A DNA stretch of 64,000 bases from Rhodoferax sp. (GTDB lineage: Bacteria > Pseudomonadota > Gammaproteobacteria > Burkholderiales > Burkholderiaceae_C), in contig NZ_JADMJN010000002.1 in NCBI RefSeq assembly GCF_018780565.1, forward strand, positions 186,001 to 250,000. Direction: 5' to 3'. The notes beneath the pieces were generated by a model. That model worked only from the letters and a program-made list of their open reading frames with translations. It did not search any database and was not told the origin of the DNA. Both the position numbers and the translations under genes were made by a program. Shown one piece after another: positions 27,741-35,798 of this stretch. Numbering within the stretch: position 1 is the first letter of the stretch; each line of letters starts with the position of its first letter.

Positions 27741-28817
27741 ATGTTTTACAGAGAAAACGGCCAATTCAAAACAAGCTACCGGGCGGATCAGCAGATCTTC
27801 ACGATTGCCCAGGACCGCTGGGCCATGCTGGCCATGCTGGTGGTGGCCATCGTGGGCGTGCCCTTGCTGGCCGATGAATACCTGCTGCGTGCCATCTTCA
27901 TCCCGTTTCTGATCCTGTCGCTGGCCGCATTGGGGGTCAACATCCTGGTGGGCTACTGCGGCCAGATTTCGCTGGGCTCGGGTGCCTTCATGGCGGTAGG
28001 CGCCTATGCCGCCTACAACACCTTTGTGCGCATCGACGGCATGCCGGTCATCGTGGCCTTGTTGTCCGGCGGTTTTTTCGCCACGCTGGTGGGCATGTTC
28101 TTCGGTATTCCCAGCCTGCGTGTAAAGGGCTTGTACCTGGCGGTGGCCACACTGGCCGCGCAGTTCTTTTGTGACTGGGCCTTTCTGCGCATCAGCTGGT
28201 TCACCAACAACAGCTCGTCCGGCTCGGTGGCGGTATCGAGCTTCAATGTCTTCGGTGTGCCGATTGATTCACCGGTGAACAAATACCTGTTCTGCCTGGC
28301 ATTCCTGCTGGTGTTTGGTTTGCTGGCCAAGAACCTGGTGCGTGGCGCCATTGGCCGGGAGTGGATGGCCATTCGCGACATGGACGTGGCGGCCGCCGTC
28401 ATTGGCATCCGGCCCATGTACGCCAAGCTCAGTGCCTTCGCGGTCAGTTCGTTCATCGTGGGTGTGTCAGGCGGGCTCTGGGGCTTTGTGCACCTGGGGT
28501 CCTGGGAAACTGCGGCGTTCTCGGTGGACCGTTCCTTCCAGCTGTTGTTCATGGTGATCATTGGCGGTCTGGGCTCGATCATGGGCAGCTTTTTTGGTGC
28601 CGCCTTCATCGTCGTGCTGCCCATCATCCTGAACCAGTTCCTGCCGGCCCTGGGTACCCTGATCGGGGTTGAAATTTCCACGGCGGCGATCTCACACACC
28701 GAGGCCATGATCTTCGGTGCCCTGATTGTCTGGTTCCTGATCGTCGAGCCGCACGGCCTGGCCAAGCTCTGGAGCATTGGCAAGCAGAAGATGCGGCTGT
28801 GGCCATTCCCCCACTGA
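27741..28817 (+). CDS. ABC transporter permease, LivM-like
   Basis: The 358-residue integral membrane protein has around nine helices and LivM-type segments: LGVNILVGYCGQISLGSGAF and the coupling-loop region REWMAIRDMDVAAAVIGI. GGLGSIMGSFFGAAF near the end is also typical. It is the second permease subunit of the importer. Confidence 0.94.
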   Translation: MFYRENGQFKTSYRADQQIFTIAQDRWAMLAMLVVAIVGVPLLADEYLLRAIFIPFLILSLAALGVNILVGYCGQISLGSGAFMAVGAYAAYNTFVRIDGMPVIVALLSGGFFATLVGMFFGIPSLRVKGLYLAVATLAAQFFCDWAFLRISWFTNNSSSGSVAVSSFNVFGVPIDSPVNKYLFCLAFLLVFGLLAKNLVRGAIGREWMAIRDMDVAAAVIGIRPMYAKLSAFAVSSFIVGVSGGLWGFVHLGSWETAAFSVDRSFQLLFMVIIGGLGSIMGSFFGAAFIVVLPIILNQFLPALGTLIGVEISTAAISHTEAMIFGALIVWFLIVEPHGLAKLWSIGKQKMRLWPFPH

Positions 28818-28875
28818 GTTCATTGTTTTTTTGTCAACCACTGGCATGCGAGTGCCACAACTTTAGGAGACTTTC

Positions 28876-30192
28876 ATGAAAATCCGCAACATCGTCGTGG
28901 CCAGTGTGCTGGCCGCTGCCGGGGCCGGGGCATTCGCGCAGGCCAAGGAGCAGTTCTTCCCGGTACTGTCCGGTCGTACCGGTCCTGTGGCACCCAACGC
29001 CACACCTTGGGCCAATGGCCACAACGACTACATGAAGCTGGTGAACGCCCGCGGCGGCATCAACGGCGTCAAGACGCTGGTGGAAGAGTGCGAAACTGCC
29101 TACGCAACAGACCGTGGCGTGGAGTGCTACGAGCGACTCAAGGGCAAGCACGGTGGCGCCACCGTGTTCCAGCCTTTGTCGACCGGCATTACCTTCGCCC
29201 TCACGGAAAAGATTCCCAATGACAAGATTCCCATGATCACCTCCGGCTATGGCCGCAGCGACTCCGCAGACGGTGGCATCTTCAAATGGAATTTCCCGCT
29301 GATTGGCCACTACTGGGTGGCTGGCGATACCTTGCTGCAGCACATCGGTAACAAGGCCGGTGGGATGGACAAGCTCAAAGGCAAGAAGATTGGCGTTGGC
29401 TACCACGACAGCGCATTTGGCAAAGAGCTGCTGCCCATTCTCCAGGAGCGTGCTGCCCAGTACGGCTTCAACCTGCTGTTGTTGCCCATTGCTGCCCCCG
29501 GGGTTGAGCAAAAAGCGACCTGGCTCCAGGTGCGCCAGCAACAGCCCGATTACATGATTCTGCAAACCTGGGGTGTGATGACGGCTGCCGCCATCAAGGA
29601 AGCTCAGGCCGTGGGCTATCCACGTGAAAAGATGTTCGGGACCTGGTGGTCGGGCGCTGAGCCGGATCTGAAGGACGTTGGCCAGGGCGCCAAAGGCTAC
29701 AGCGCCGTGATGATGCAGCACGGTGCTGAGCCGCAGGCTGTCGTGGTCAAGGAGATCCTGGAAAAGGTCCATGCCAAAGGTCAGGGCACTGGACCCAAGG
29801 AAGAAGTGGGTACCGTGCTCTACATGCGTGGGGTGCTTGGTGCCTTGCTGGCCACTGAAGGCGTCCGTTCTGCTCAAGAGCGTTTTGGCAAGGGCAAGGT
29901 CATGACCGGTGAGCAGGCTCGCTGGGGCTATGAGAACCTGAACCTGACGCAAGCCAAGCTCGACGCGCTGGGCTTCAAGGGTGTCATGCGGCCGGTTTCC
30001 ACCACCTGTGTCGATCACATGGGCTCGGCCTGGGCCCGTGTGCACACCTGGGACGGCAGCAAGTTTGTCTGGGCCTCTGACTGGCTGCAGGCTGATGAGC
30101 AGGTCATTCGTCCTCTGGTCAAGAACTCGGCTGAAAAGTACGCCGCAGAGAAGAAGCTGACGCGCCGTAGCAGCGCCGACTGCCAATCCTGA
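28876..30192 (+). CDS. Periplasmic substrate-binding protein, LivK-like
   Basis: The 438-residue protein has a signal peptide (MKIRNIVVASVLAAAGAGAFAQA) and the bilobed Leu/Ile/Val-binding fold: the early GRTGPVAPNATPWANGHNDY, KIGVGYHDSAFGKELLPILQ and a long C-terminal lobe. At over 400 residues it is longer than E. coli LivK (about 370). This size class often binds aromatic or other organic acids rather than leucine, which fits the two flanking CoA ligases. A good ribosome site (AGGAG) precedes ATG 28876. The 113-bp gap after the gene holds several hairpins. Confidence 0.92.
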   Translation: MKIRNIVVASVLAAAGAGAFAQAKEQFFPVLSGRTGPVAPNATPWANGHNDYMKLVNARGGINGVKTLVEECETAYATDRGVECYERLKGKHGGATVFQPLSTGITFALTEKIPNDKIPMITSGYGRSDSADGGIFKWNFPLIGHYWVAGDTLLQHIGNKAGGMDKLKGKKIGVGYHDSAFGKELLPILQERAAQYGFNLLLLPIAAPGVEQKATWLQVRQQQPDYMILQTWGVMTAAAIKEAQAVGYPREKMFGTWWSGAEPDLKDVGQGAKGYSAVMMQHGAEPQAVVVKEILEKVHAKGQGTGPKEEVGTVLYMRGVLGALLATEGVRSAQERFGKGKVMTGEQARWGYENLNLTQAKLDALGFKGVMRPVSTTCVDHMGSAWARVHTWDGSKFVWASDWLQADEQVIRPLVKNSAEKYAAEKKLTRRSSADCQS

Positions 30193-30254
30193 TCGTACCC
30201 ACGTCCGCCACCTGAGCACTTGCCCGGGTGGCGCGGAGGTTCTGTTGAGCCTCC

Positions 30255-30287
30255 AGCCGAAAGCGCAGCATGGCCGCGCTTTCGGCT
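30255..30287 (+). terminator. Strong hairpin after the binding-protein gene
   Basis: AGCCGAAAGCGC at 30255-30266 pairs perfectly with GCGCTTTCGGCT at 30276-30287 around a nine-base loop. Two weaker stems precede it from ~30207. There is no T-run. In binding-protein operons such structures usually stabilise the upstream message or reduce readthrough to the next gene. Confidence 0.6.
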
Positions 30288-30305
30288 GCTAACCAAACTT
30301 TCATC

Positions 30306-31115
30306 ATGAGCACACCAAACATCGTTCTCAACGTCAATGGCATCGAGGTCATTTACAACCACGTCATTCTGGTGTTGAAGGGGGTTTCCCTTCAAGTGCC
30401 GGAGGGAAAAATCGTGGCCATTCTGGGCGGCAACGGTGCGGGTAAAACCACCACCCTGCGCGCTGTCTCCAATCTGCTCAAGGGCGAACGCGGTGAGGTG
30501 ACCAAGGGGTCGATTGAGCTGCGCGGCGAGCGCATCGAAAATCTCTCGCCAGCCGATCTGGTGCAGCGCGGCGTGGTGCAGGTCATGGAGGGGCGCCACT
30601 GTTTTGCGCATTTGACGATTGAAGAAAATCTGCTGACTGGCGGCTACACACGCAAGGACAAGGCCGAGATCGCGCGCAACCTGGAGAAGGTGTACACGTA
30701 TTTCCCGCGTCTCAAAACCCGCCGTACATCGCAGGCGGCCTACACCTCGGGTGGCGAGCAGCAGATGTGCGCTATTGGTCGCGCCCTGATGACCAACCCC
30801 AGCATGGTGCTGCTCGACGAGCCCTCCATGGGGCTGGCGCCGCAGATCGTGGAAGAGGTGTTCGAGATTGTCAAAGACCTGAATCAAAAAGAAAAAGTAA
30901 CCTTCCTGCTGGCTGAGCAAAACACCAACATGGCTTTGCGCTACGCCGACTATGGTTACATCATGGAGTCCGGCCGCGTGGTGATGGATGGTGTGGCCAG
31001 TGATCTGGCGAACAACGAAGACGTCAAGGAGTTCTACCTTGGCGTGGGCGGTGGCGAACGCAAGAGCTTCAAGGATGTCAAGAGCTACAAGCGGCGCAAG
31101 CGCTGGCTGGCGTGA
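30306..31115 (+). CDS. ABC transporter ATPase, LivF-like
   Basis: The ~269-residue protein has Walker A GGNGAGKTTTLRAV, signature YTSGGEQQMCAIGRAL and Walker B MVLLDEPSMGLAP. It forms the second ATPase of the LIV-type importer with the LivG-like protein. ATG 30306 (MSTPNIVLN) is preferred to an ATG at 30270 that lies inside the intergenic hairpin. Its C-terminus is extended by a basic tail (SYKRRKRWLA). The ligase gene downstream starts 11 bases later. Confidence 0.93.
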   Translation: MSTPNIVLNVNGIEVIYNHVILVLKGVSLQVPEGKIVAILGGNGAGKTTTLRAVSNLLKGERGEVTKGSIELRGERIENLSPADLVQRGVVQVMEGRHCFAHLTIEENLLTGGYTRKDKAEIARNLEKVYTYFPRLKTRRTSQAAYTSGGEQQMCAIGRALMTNPSMVLLDEPSMGLAPQIVEEVFEIVKDLNQKEKVTFLLAEQNTNMALRYADYGYIMESGRVVMDGVASDLANNEDVKEFYLGVGGGERKSFKDVKSYKRRKRWLA

Positions 31116-31126
31116 GGAATTTACAC

Positions 31127-32383
31127 ATGAACAACTACTTTGATGCGCTCGAAGCGCGCGATGCCAGCGTCCGCGAAGCGGCCCTGATGGCTGCACTGCC
31201 GGGCCAGGTGGCCCATGCCCGGAAATCCTCTGCGGCCTTGGGGCAGATATTGAAAGATGTCGATGCGGCGCAGGTCAACAGCCGAGCCGCCCTGGCACGC
31301 CTGCCGGTCACCCGCAAGCATGAATTGCTGGATCTCCAGAAGGCCAGTCGCAACGCTGGCGGCGATGTGTTTGGCGGTTTCAGCACCCTGGGTTTTGGCA
31401 GCCTGATGCCGCGGGTATTTTCCAGCCCGGGTCCTATTTACGAGCCGGAAGGTGCAGCCAGAGATTATTGGCGCATGGCCCGTGCGATGTTTGCCGCGGG
31501 CTTTCGCCCGGGGGAGCTGATTCACAACTGTTTCAGCTACCACTTTGTCCCCGCCGGCTCGATGATGGAGTCCGGTGCCCACGCGCTGGGTTGCACCGTG
31601 TTTGCAGGGGGGACGGGCCAGACCGAGCAGCAGGTTCAAGCGGTGGCCGAGTTGCAGCCGGCAGGCTATATCGGCACGCCGAGTTTTCTCAAGATCATTG
31701 TCGACAAGGCTGCGGACATGGGGGTGGCCCTGCCAAGCCTGAAGAAGGCCATGTTCGGTGGTGAAGCGTTTCCGCCATCGCTGCGCGACTGGTTTGCCGA
31801 ACGCGGCATTACCGGGTACCAGTGCTATGCCACCGCGGACCTGGGCTCGATTGCCTACGAAACACAGGCCCGCGAAGGCCTGGTGATCGATGAGGGTGTG
31901 ATTGTCGAGATCGTGCGCCCCGGCACGGGTGACCCCGTGGCTGAAGGCGAGGTGGGGGAGGTCGTGGTCACGTCCCTGAACCCCGTCTATCCTTTGATCC
32001 GTTTTGGCACCGGTGACTTGTCGGCGGTGCTGGCGGGTGCGTGTCCGACCGGGCGCACCAACACCCGCATCAAGGGCTGGATGGGACGGGCGGATCAGAC
32101 CACCAAAATCCGGGGCATGTTCGTGCACCCGGGGCAGGTGGCTGATATCGTCAAGCGCTTCCCTGAAATCGCGCGGGCGCGCCTGGTGGTAACCGGTGAG
32201 ATGGCCAATGACGCCATGACGCTCAAGGTCGAGACCGCGTGCGGCGGCCCGGATGCACTGGCCGCCAAGATTGGCGAGGCCATTCGCGATGTGACCAAAC
32301 TGCGAGGGAGTGTTGAATTTTTCCTGCCCGGCAGTCTGCCCAATGACGGCAAGGTCATTGAAGACGCGCGCAGCTACAAATAG
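31127..32383 (+). CDS. PaaK-like AMP-forming CoA ligase
   Basis: The ~418-residue protein is adenylate-forming: GYIGTPSFLKIIVDKA, FGGEAFPPSLRDWFAERG, QCYATADLGSIAYE and the late VTSLNPVYPLIRFGTGDLS match the phenylacetate-CoA ligase (PaaK) family. It is somewhat short of PaaK (about 435), and the Ser/Thr/Gly-rich AMP-binding loop is poorly conserved. GAGGA ahead of ATG 31127 supports that start. It closes the transporter unit; together with the first ligase it suggests that the imported acid is activated at once to a CoA thioester. Confidence 0.88.
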   Translation: MNNYFDALEARDASVREAALMAALPGQVAHARKSSAALGQILKDVDAAQVNSRAALARLPVTRKHELLDLQKASRNAGGDVFGGFSTLGFGSLMPRVFSSPGPIYEPEGAARDYWRMARAMFAAGFRPGELIHNCFSYHFVPAGSMMESGAHALGCTVFAGGTGQTEQQVQAVAELQPAGYIGTPSFLKIIVDKAADMGVALPSLKKAMFGGEAFPPSLRDWFAERGITGYQCYATADLGSIAYETQAREGLVIDEGVIVEIVRPGTGDPVAEGEVGEVVVTSLNPVYPLIRFGTGDLSAVLAGACPTGRTNTRIKGWMGRADQTTKIRGMFVHPGQVADIVKRFPEIARARLVVTGEMANDAMTLKVETACGGPDALAAKIGEAIRDVTKLRGSVEFFLPGSLPNDGKVIEDARSYK

Positions 32384-32389
32384 GAACTG

Positions 32390-32423
32390 AAGACATCCAT
32401 TGACGAGCGTCAATGGATGTCTT
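32390..32423. repeat. Perfect 16-bp inverted repeat with a two-base loop
   Basis: AAGACATCCATTGACG at 32390-32405 and its exact reverse complement at 32408-32423 form a very stable cruciform or hairpin. It begins seven bases after the ligase stop. No T-run follows, so it is either a 3'-end stabiliser/terminator or a protein-binding site ahead of the next gene. Confidence 0.75.
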
Positions 32424-32513
32424 GAATCCGCAGAATGTAAGTGGTATCCACAAGGCACAACAGGGCGCAATGCCCTACGCTTGGGTCATTACATTTATCG
32501 TTGGAGTCTTGTC

Positions 32514-33497
32514 ATGAAACGTATTCTGGTTCTGGCAGCCGCAGTGACGGCGCTGTTTGCAAATGCCCAGGGCTTTCCTGGTACGAAGCCCATCTCTTTC
32601 GTCGTGCCGTTTGCTGCGGGTGGTCCGACTGACCGCGTGGCGCGGGATCTGGCCGAAGCCATGCGCAAGACTTTGCCGGGCGGCAATTTCGTTGTGGAAA
32701 ACGTCAATGGGGCCGGTGGCACGATCGGCGCGACCAAGGTTGCCAAGGCCACGCCGGATGGGCATACGCTCCTGCTCTGGCACATTGGCATGGCCTCGAC
32801 TGCTGGCTTGTACCGCAAGCTGCAGTACAAGCCGCTGGAAGATTTCGAGTACCTGGGCATGGTCAATGATGTGCCGATGACGCTGATCGGCAAGCCCCAA
32901 CTGCCAGCCAATACCTACCGCGACTTTGAGAACTACATCCGGGCCAACAGCGGCAAGCTCAATATTGCGCATGCGGGGCTGGGCTCAGCGTCGCATCTGT
33001 GCGGCCTGATGTGGCAGTCGGCGGTCAATGCCAAAGAGGCCATGACCACCATCCCGTTTGGCGGCACGGCGCCGGCCATGACCGCGCTGATTGGCGGGCA
33101 GGTGGACTTGATGTGTGACCAAACCACCAACACCACAGCCCAGATCGAAGCAGGAAGGGTCAAGGGGTTTGCTGTCACCACGGCGGGCCGGCTCAACAAC
33201 CACAAGCTGCTCAAGGATTACCCCTCTTTGCAGGAGATGGGCCTGAAGGGTTTCAACCTCACGATCTGGCATGGCCTGTATGCGCCCAAGGGTACACCGG
33301 CACCGGTTCTCAAGCAGCTGAACGACGCCTTGAAGCTGGCTTTGAAAGACCCCGAGTTCCTCAAGAAGCAGGAAGGGCTGGGCGCCATCGTTGTGACCGA
33401 CAAACGTATGGAGCCCGAGGGGCACAAGGCCTTTGTGACAGCCGAGATTGCGAAGCTCAAGCCCGTGATTGAAGCTGCAGGCAAGTTTGCCGACTGA
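32514..33497 (+). CDS. Bug-family (TctC-like) periplasmic binding protein 1
   Basis: The ~327-residue protein has a signal peptide (MKRILVLAAAVTALFANAQ), then the Bug hallmark FVVPFAAGGPTDRVARDLAE. Two further signatures, GTIGATKVAKATPDGHTLLL and GGQVDLMCDQTTNT, are present. Bug proteins capture carboxylates in the periplasm and are very expanded in Comamonadaceae; most are orphans without a membrane partner. No transporter membrane genes are adjacent. ATG 32514 is chosen because it starts the signal peptide. Confidence 0.92.
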   Translation: MKRILVLAAAVTALFANAQGFPGTKPISFVVPFAAGGPTDRVARDLAEAMRKTLPGGNFVVENVNGAGGTIGATKVAKATPDGHTLLLWHIGMASTAGLYRKLQYKPLEDFEYLGMVNDVPMTLIGKPQLPANTYRDFENYIRANSGKLNIAHAGLGSASHLCGLMWQSAVNAKEAMTTIPFGGTAPAMTALIGGQVDLMCDQTTNTTAQIEAGRVKGFAVTTAGRLNNHKLLKDYPSLQEMGLKGFNLTIWHGLYAPKGTPAPVLKQLNDALKLALKDPEFLKKQEGLGAIVVTDKRMEPEGHKAFVTAEIAKLKPVIEAAGKFAD

Positions 33498-33516
33498 TTT
33501 TTGCGCACTTTTTTGC

Positions 33517-33548
33517 AAGCCGCCTGATTCGCCTCTGGCGGCTTTTTT
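33517..33548 (+). terminator. Rho-independent terminator between the two Bug genes
   Basis: AAGCCGCC at 33517-33524 pairs with GGCGGCTT at 33537-33544, running into a T6 tract. It should end transcription of the first Bug gene. Confidence 0.85.
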
Positions 33549-33599
33549 CCTGGTGATTGGGGTATCGTGCGTCATTGTCAATAATTAAAGGAGACTTTC

Positions 33600-34610
33600 A
33601 TGGCATCAGGTTTCACACAATCCCGCAGAACGGTTGTCGCCCGTTGCGTTGCATCCGTTTTTGTTTTATTGGCGCCCACCGTTTTTGCCCAGAGTGCATG
33701 GCCAAGCAAACCCGTGAAAATCGTGGTGCCGTTTGCGCCCGGCGGAACCACGGACATCCTGGCCCGCGCCGTAGCGCCCGAGCTGTCCAGGGCTTTCGGT
33801 CAACCCTTCATTGTTGACAACCGCGCGGGCGGTGGCGGAAATGTGGGGGCCGACATCGTGGCCAAGTCGCCGGGTGACGGCTACACCCTGTTGATGGGAA
33901 CGGTCGGTACCCACGGCATCAACAAGTCGCTCTACAGCAAGCTGCCGTACGACCCGCAAAAAGACTTTGCACCGATTACCCTGGTGGCGGGCGTACCCAA
34001 CGTGATGGTGATGAATGCCGAACGCGCCAAGTCCCTGGGCATCAACAATGTGCTGGATTTCATCAAGTACGCCAAGGCGCACCCCGGACAACTCAATATG
34101 GCGTCCAGCGGCAACGGAACCTCCATCCATTTGGCCGGCGAGTTGTTCAAGTCCATGACCGGCACTTTCATGACGCACATTCCCTATGGCGGTTCCGGCC
34201 CGGCCATGATGGGCATGGTATCTGGCAGTGTCGATGTGATGTTTGACAACTTGCCCTCGGCCATGCCCCAGATCAAGGGCGGCAAGCTCAAGGCTTTCGC
34301 CGTGACCAGCGCGCAGCGTTCAACGGCCATGCCTGATTTGCCCACCATTGAGGAAGCCGGCAAGCTCAAGGGTTTCGAGGCGAGCAGTTGGTTTGGCTTG
34401 CTGGCCCCTGCGGGCACCCCGGCCGATATTGTCTTGAGGATTCAACAGGAAACCGCCAAGGCCTTGAACTCGCCCGCGATCAAGGAAAAGCTGCTGGCGC
34501 AGGGGGCGATTCCCAGCGGCAATACGCCTCAGGAATTTACCCGGCTGATTGATTCAGAAATCAAAAAATGGGCGCCCGTGGTGAAGGCGTCCGGCGCCAA
34601 GGTGGACTAA
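33600..34610 (+). CDS. Bug-family (TctC-like) periplasmic binding protein 2
   Basis: The 336-residue protein has a twin-Arg-like basic start (SRRTVVARC) and hydrophobic signal, then [20 protein letters not shown], the Bug consensus. [20 protein letters not shown] and [14 protein letters not shown] follow as expected. AAGGAG precedes ATG 33600. The paralogue immediately upstream is clearly diverged, so this is an old pair rather than a fresh duplication. The ligand is a carboxylate of unknown identity. Its stop overlaps the convergent DUF1840 gene by four bases. Confidence 0.92.
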   Translation: MASGFTQSRRTVVARCVASVFVLLAPTVFAQSAWPSKPVKIVVPFAPGGTTDILARAVAPELSRAFGQPFIVDNRAGGGGNVGADIVAKSPGDGYTLLMGTVGTHGINKSLYSKLPYDPQKDFAPITLVAGVPNVMVMNAERAKSLGINNVLDFIKYAKAHPGQLNMASSGNGTSIHLAGELFKSMTGTFMTHIPYGGSGPAMMGMVSGSVDVMFDNLPSAMPQIKGGKLKAFAVTSAQRSTAMPDLPTIEEAGKLKGFEASSWFGLLAPAGTPADIVLRIQQETAKALNSPAIKEKLLAQGAIPSGNTPQEFTRLIDSEIKKWAPVVKASGAKVD

Positions 34611-34942
34611 ACGCCCCAGACGATCTCTTTGCCGGCCTTCTCGCAGCGGCGCAGCATGTCGATGAAGGGCTTGGCTCGTTGACGCAGCGCGATGGCCTCA
34701 GCGTAGGGTTCTGGCTCGTTGCGGGCCAAGGCCTGTGCGGCGGCTGCCTTGCGGTCGGCCTCCTCTTTGACGATGGCGGCTTCCAGTGCGGCGATGGCGG
34801 CGGGTATCTGCTCGGGCAGGATGATGCCCTTGTCGCCCGAACCAATCTGTGTGTCTTTGCCGATGATCTCCAGCACCTGTCGGCCATTCGGTTGCAGCAT
34901 GATGACATCGCCGGTCACTTTGGATTTGAATTTGTAGAGCAT
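34607..34942 (-). CDS. DUF1840 family protein
   Basis: The 111-residue cytoplasmic protein begins [20 protein letters not shown] and ends [11 protein letters not shown], the pattern of the DUF1840 family common in Burkholderiales. A conserved helix [11 protein letters not shown] is visible. Function is unknown. It lies 6 bases downstream of the creatininase-like gene on the same strand and is probably co-transcribed with it. Confidence 0.85.
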   Translation of the reverse strand: MLYKFKSKVTGDVIMLQPNGRQVLEIIGKDTQIGSGDKGIILPEQIPAAIAALEAAIVKEEADRKAAAAQALARNEPEPYAEAIALRQRAKPFIDMLRRCEKAGKEIVWGV

Positions 34943-34948
34943 GCTCAG

Positions 34949-35794
34949 CTAGTCCTGTGTAGGTTTGTTGACCAGTGTGCTCAAGGGCAGTTGCTCGATC
35001 TCTGCCAGCAACCTGGCCAATGCCCGCCCTGCGACATCCACCAGCGTTTGCCCCTTGGCTGCGGTGGCCGCAGCGGCATTGCCTGCTGCACCGGCTGCGT
35101 TGTAGTCCTGCATCTGCCAGCCCAGCTTGGCGCTTTTGCCATTGCCCAGAATCGCATACGTGCGTGCCCGCTCCTGGGCGGTCGATGCAAAGTCGTGTGC
35201 GTTCTCCATCCGCACATGCGCCGGGTCCAGTGCCAGCATCATGGAGGTTTCGATGTCGCCAGCATGAACACCAAAGCGGTGTTCGTCGGCGCCAAACAGC
35301 GCATTTGCATCCTGTCCCTGGTCATCCGACAAAGGCAGGTTGAACCAGCTGGCGCTGTACACCAGCATGTCCAGGCGGGCCCGCAGATCGCGCGCCACGA
35401 TGTCCATCACACTGACCTGGCCGCCGTGTGAGTTGAAGATCAGCAGTTTCCGGATGCCTGCAGCCGCCACCGATTCGCCAATGTCAGCCCACAGCCGCAG
35501 AATGGTTTCTGCTTTCAGCGTCAGTGTGCCGGGAAAGCGTGCGTGCTCGGGGCTCAGGCCCACAGCTTGCGTGGGCAGGAACAGCACATGGGCCTCCGGC
35601 GCGATGTGTGCAAGGGACGCGGCCACCACGCCCTCCACCAGCACGGTGTCCACACTCAAGGGGAGATGCGGCCCATGCTGCTCGGTCGCCGCGACCGGAA
35701 GCACCGCGACCGTGCGTGCTGCCTCGCCACTGGTCTGTCGCTGCGCGAAGTCTTGAGTGGACAGGTTGGCCCAGAATCTTGATGTGCTTGTCAT
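34949..35794 (-). CDS. Creatininase-family amidohydrolase
   Basis: The protein has 281 residues. Metal-binding and catalytic motifs of the creatininase fold are visible: ATEQHGPHLPLSVDTV (Glu, His, Asp), FNSHGGQVS and VHAGDIETSMML. Family members hydrolyse cyclic amides such as creatinine or act in cofactor maturation (MftE, FAPy deformylase), so the substrate is open. It is cytoplasmic. The neighbour upstream is a B12/radical-SAM protein gene with a four-base gap, suggesting one transcript. Confidence 0.88.
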   Translation of the reverse strand: MTSTSRFWANLSTQDFAQRQTSGEAARTVAVLPVAATEQHGPHLPLSVDTVLVEGVVAASLAHIAPEAHVLFLPTQAVGLSPEHARFPGTLTLKAETILRLWADIGESVAAAGIRKLLIFNSHGGQVSVMDIVARDLRARLDMLVYSASWFNLPLSDDQGQDANALFGADEHRFGVHAGDIETSMMLALDPAHVRMENAHDFASTAQERARTYAILGNGKSAKLGWQMQDYNAAGAAGNAAAATAAKGQTLVDVAGRALARLLAEIEQLPLSTLVNKPTQD

Positions 35795-35798
35795 GGGT

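Noticed and set aside
28834..30219. 461-codon minus-strand frame opposite the binding-protein gene
   Set aside because: Antisense shadow of a gene with a clear signal peptide and fold; composition typical of GC-rich shadows.
33600..34610. Fresh tandem duplication of the two Bug genes
   Set aside because: The two proteins differ strongly outside family motifs, so the pair is old or independently acquired.
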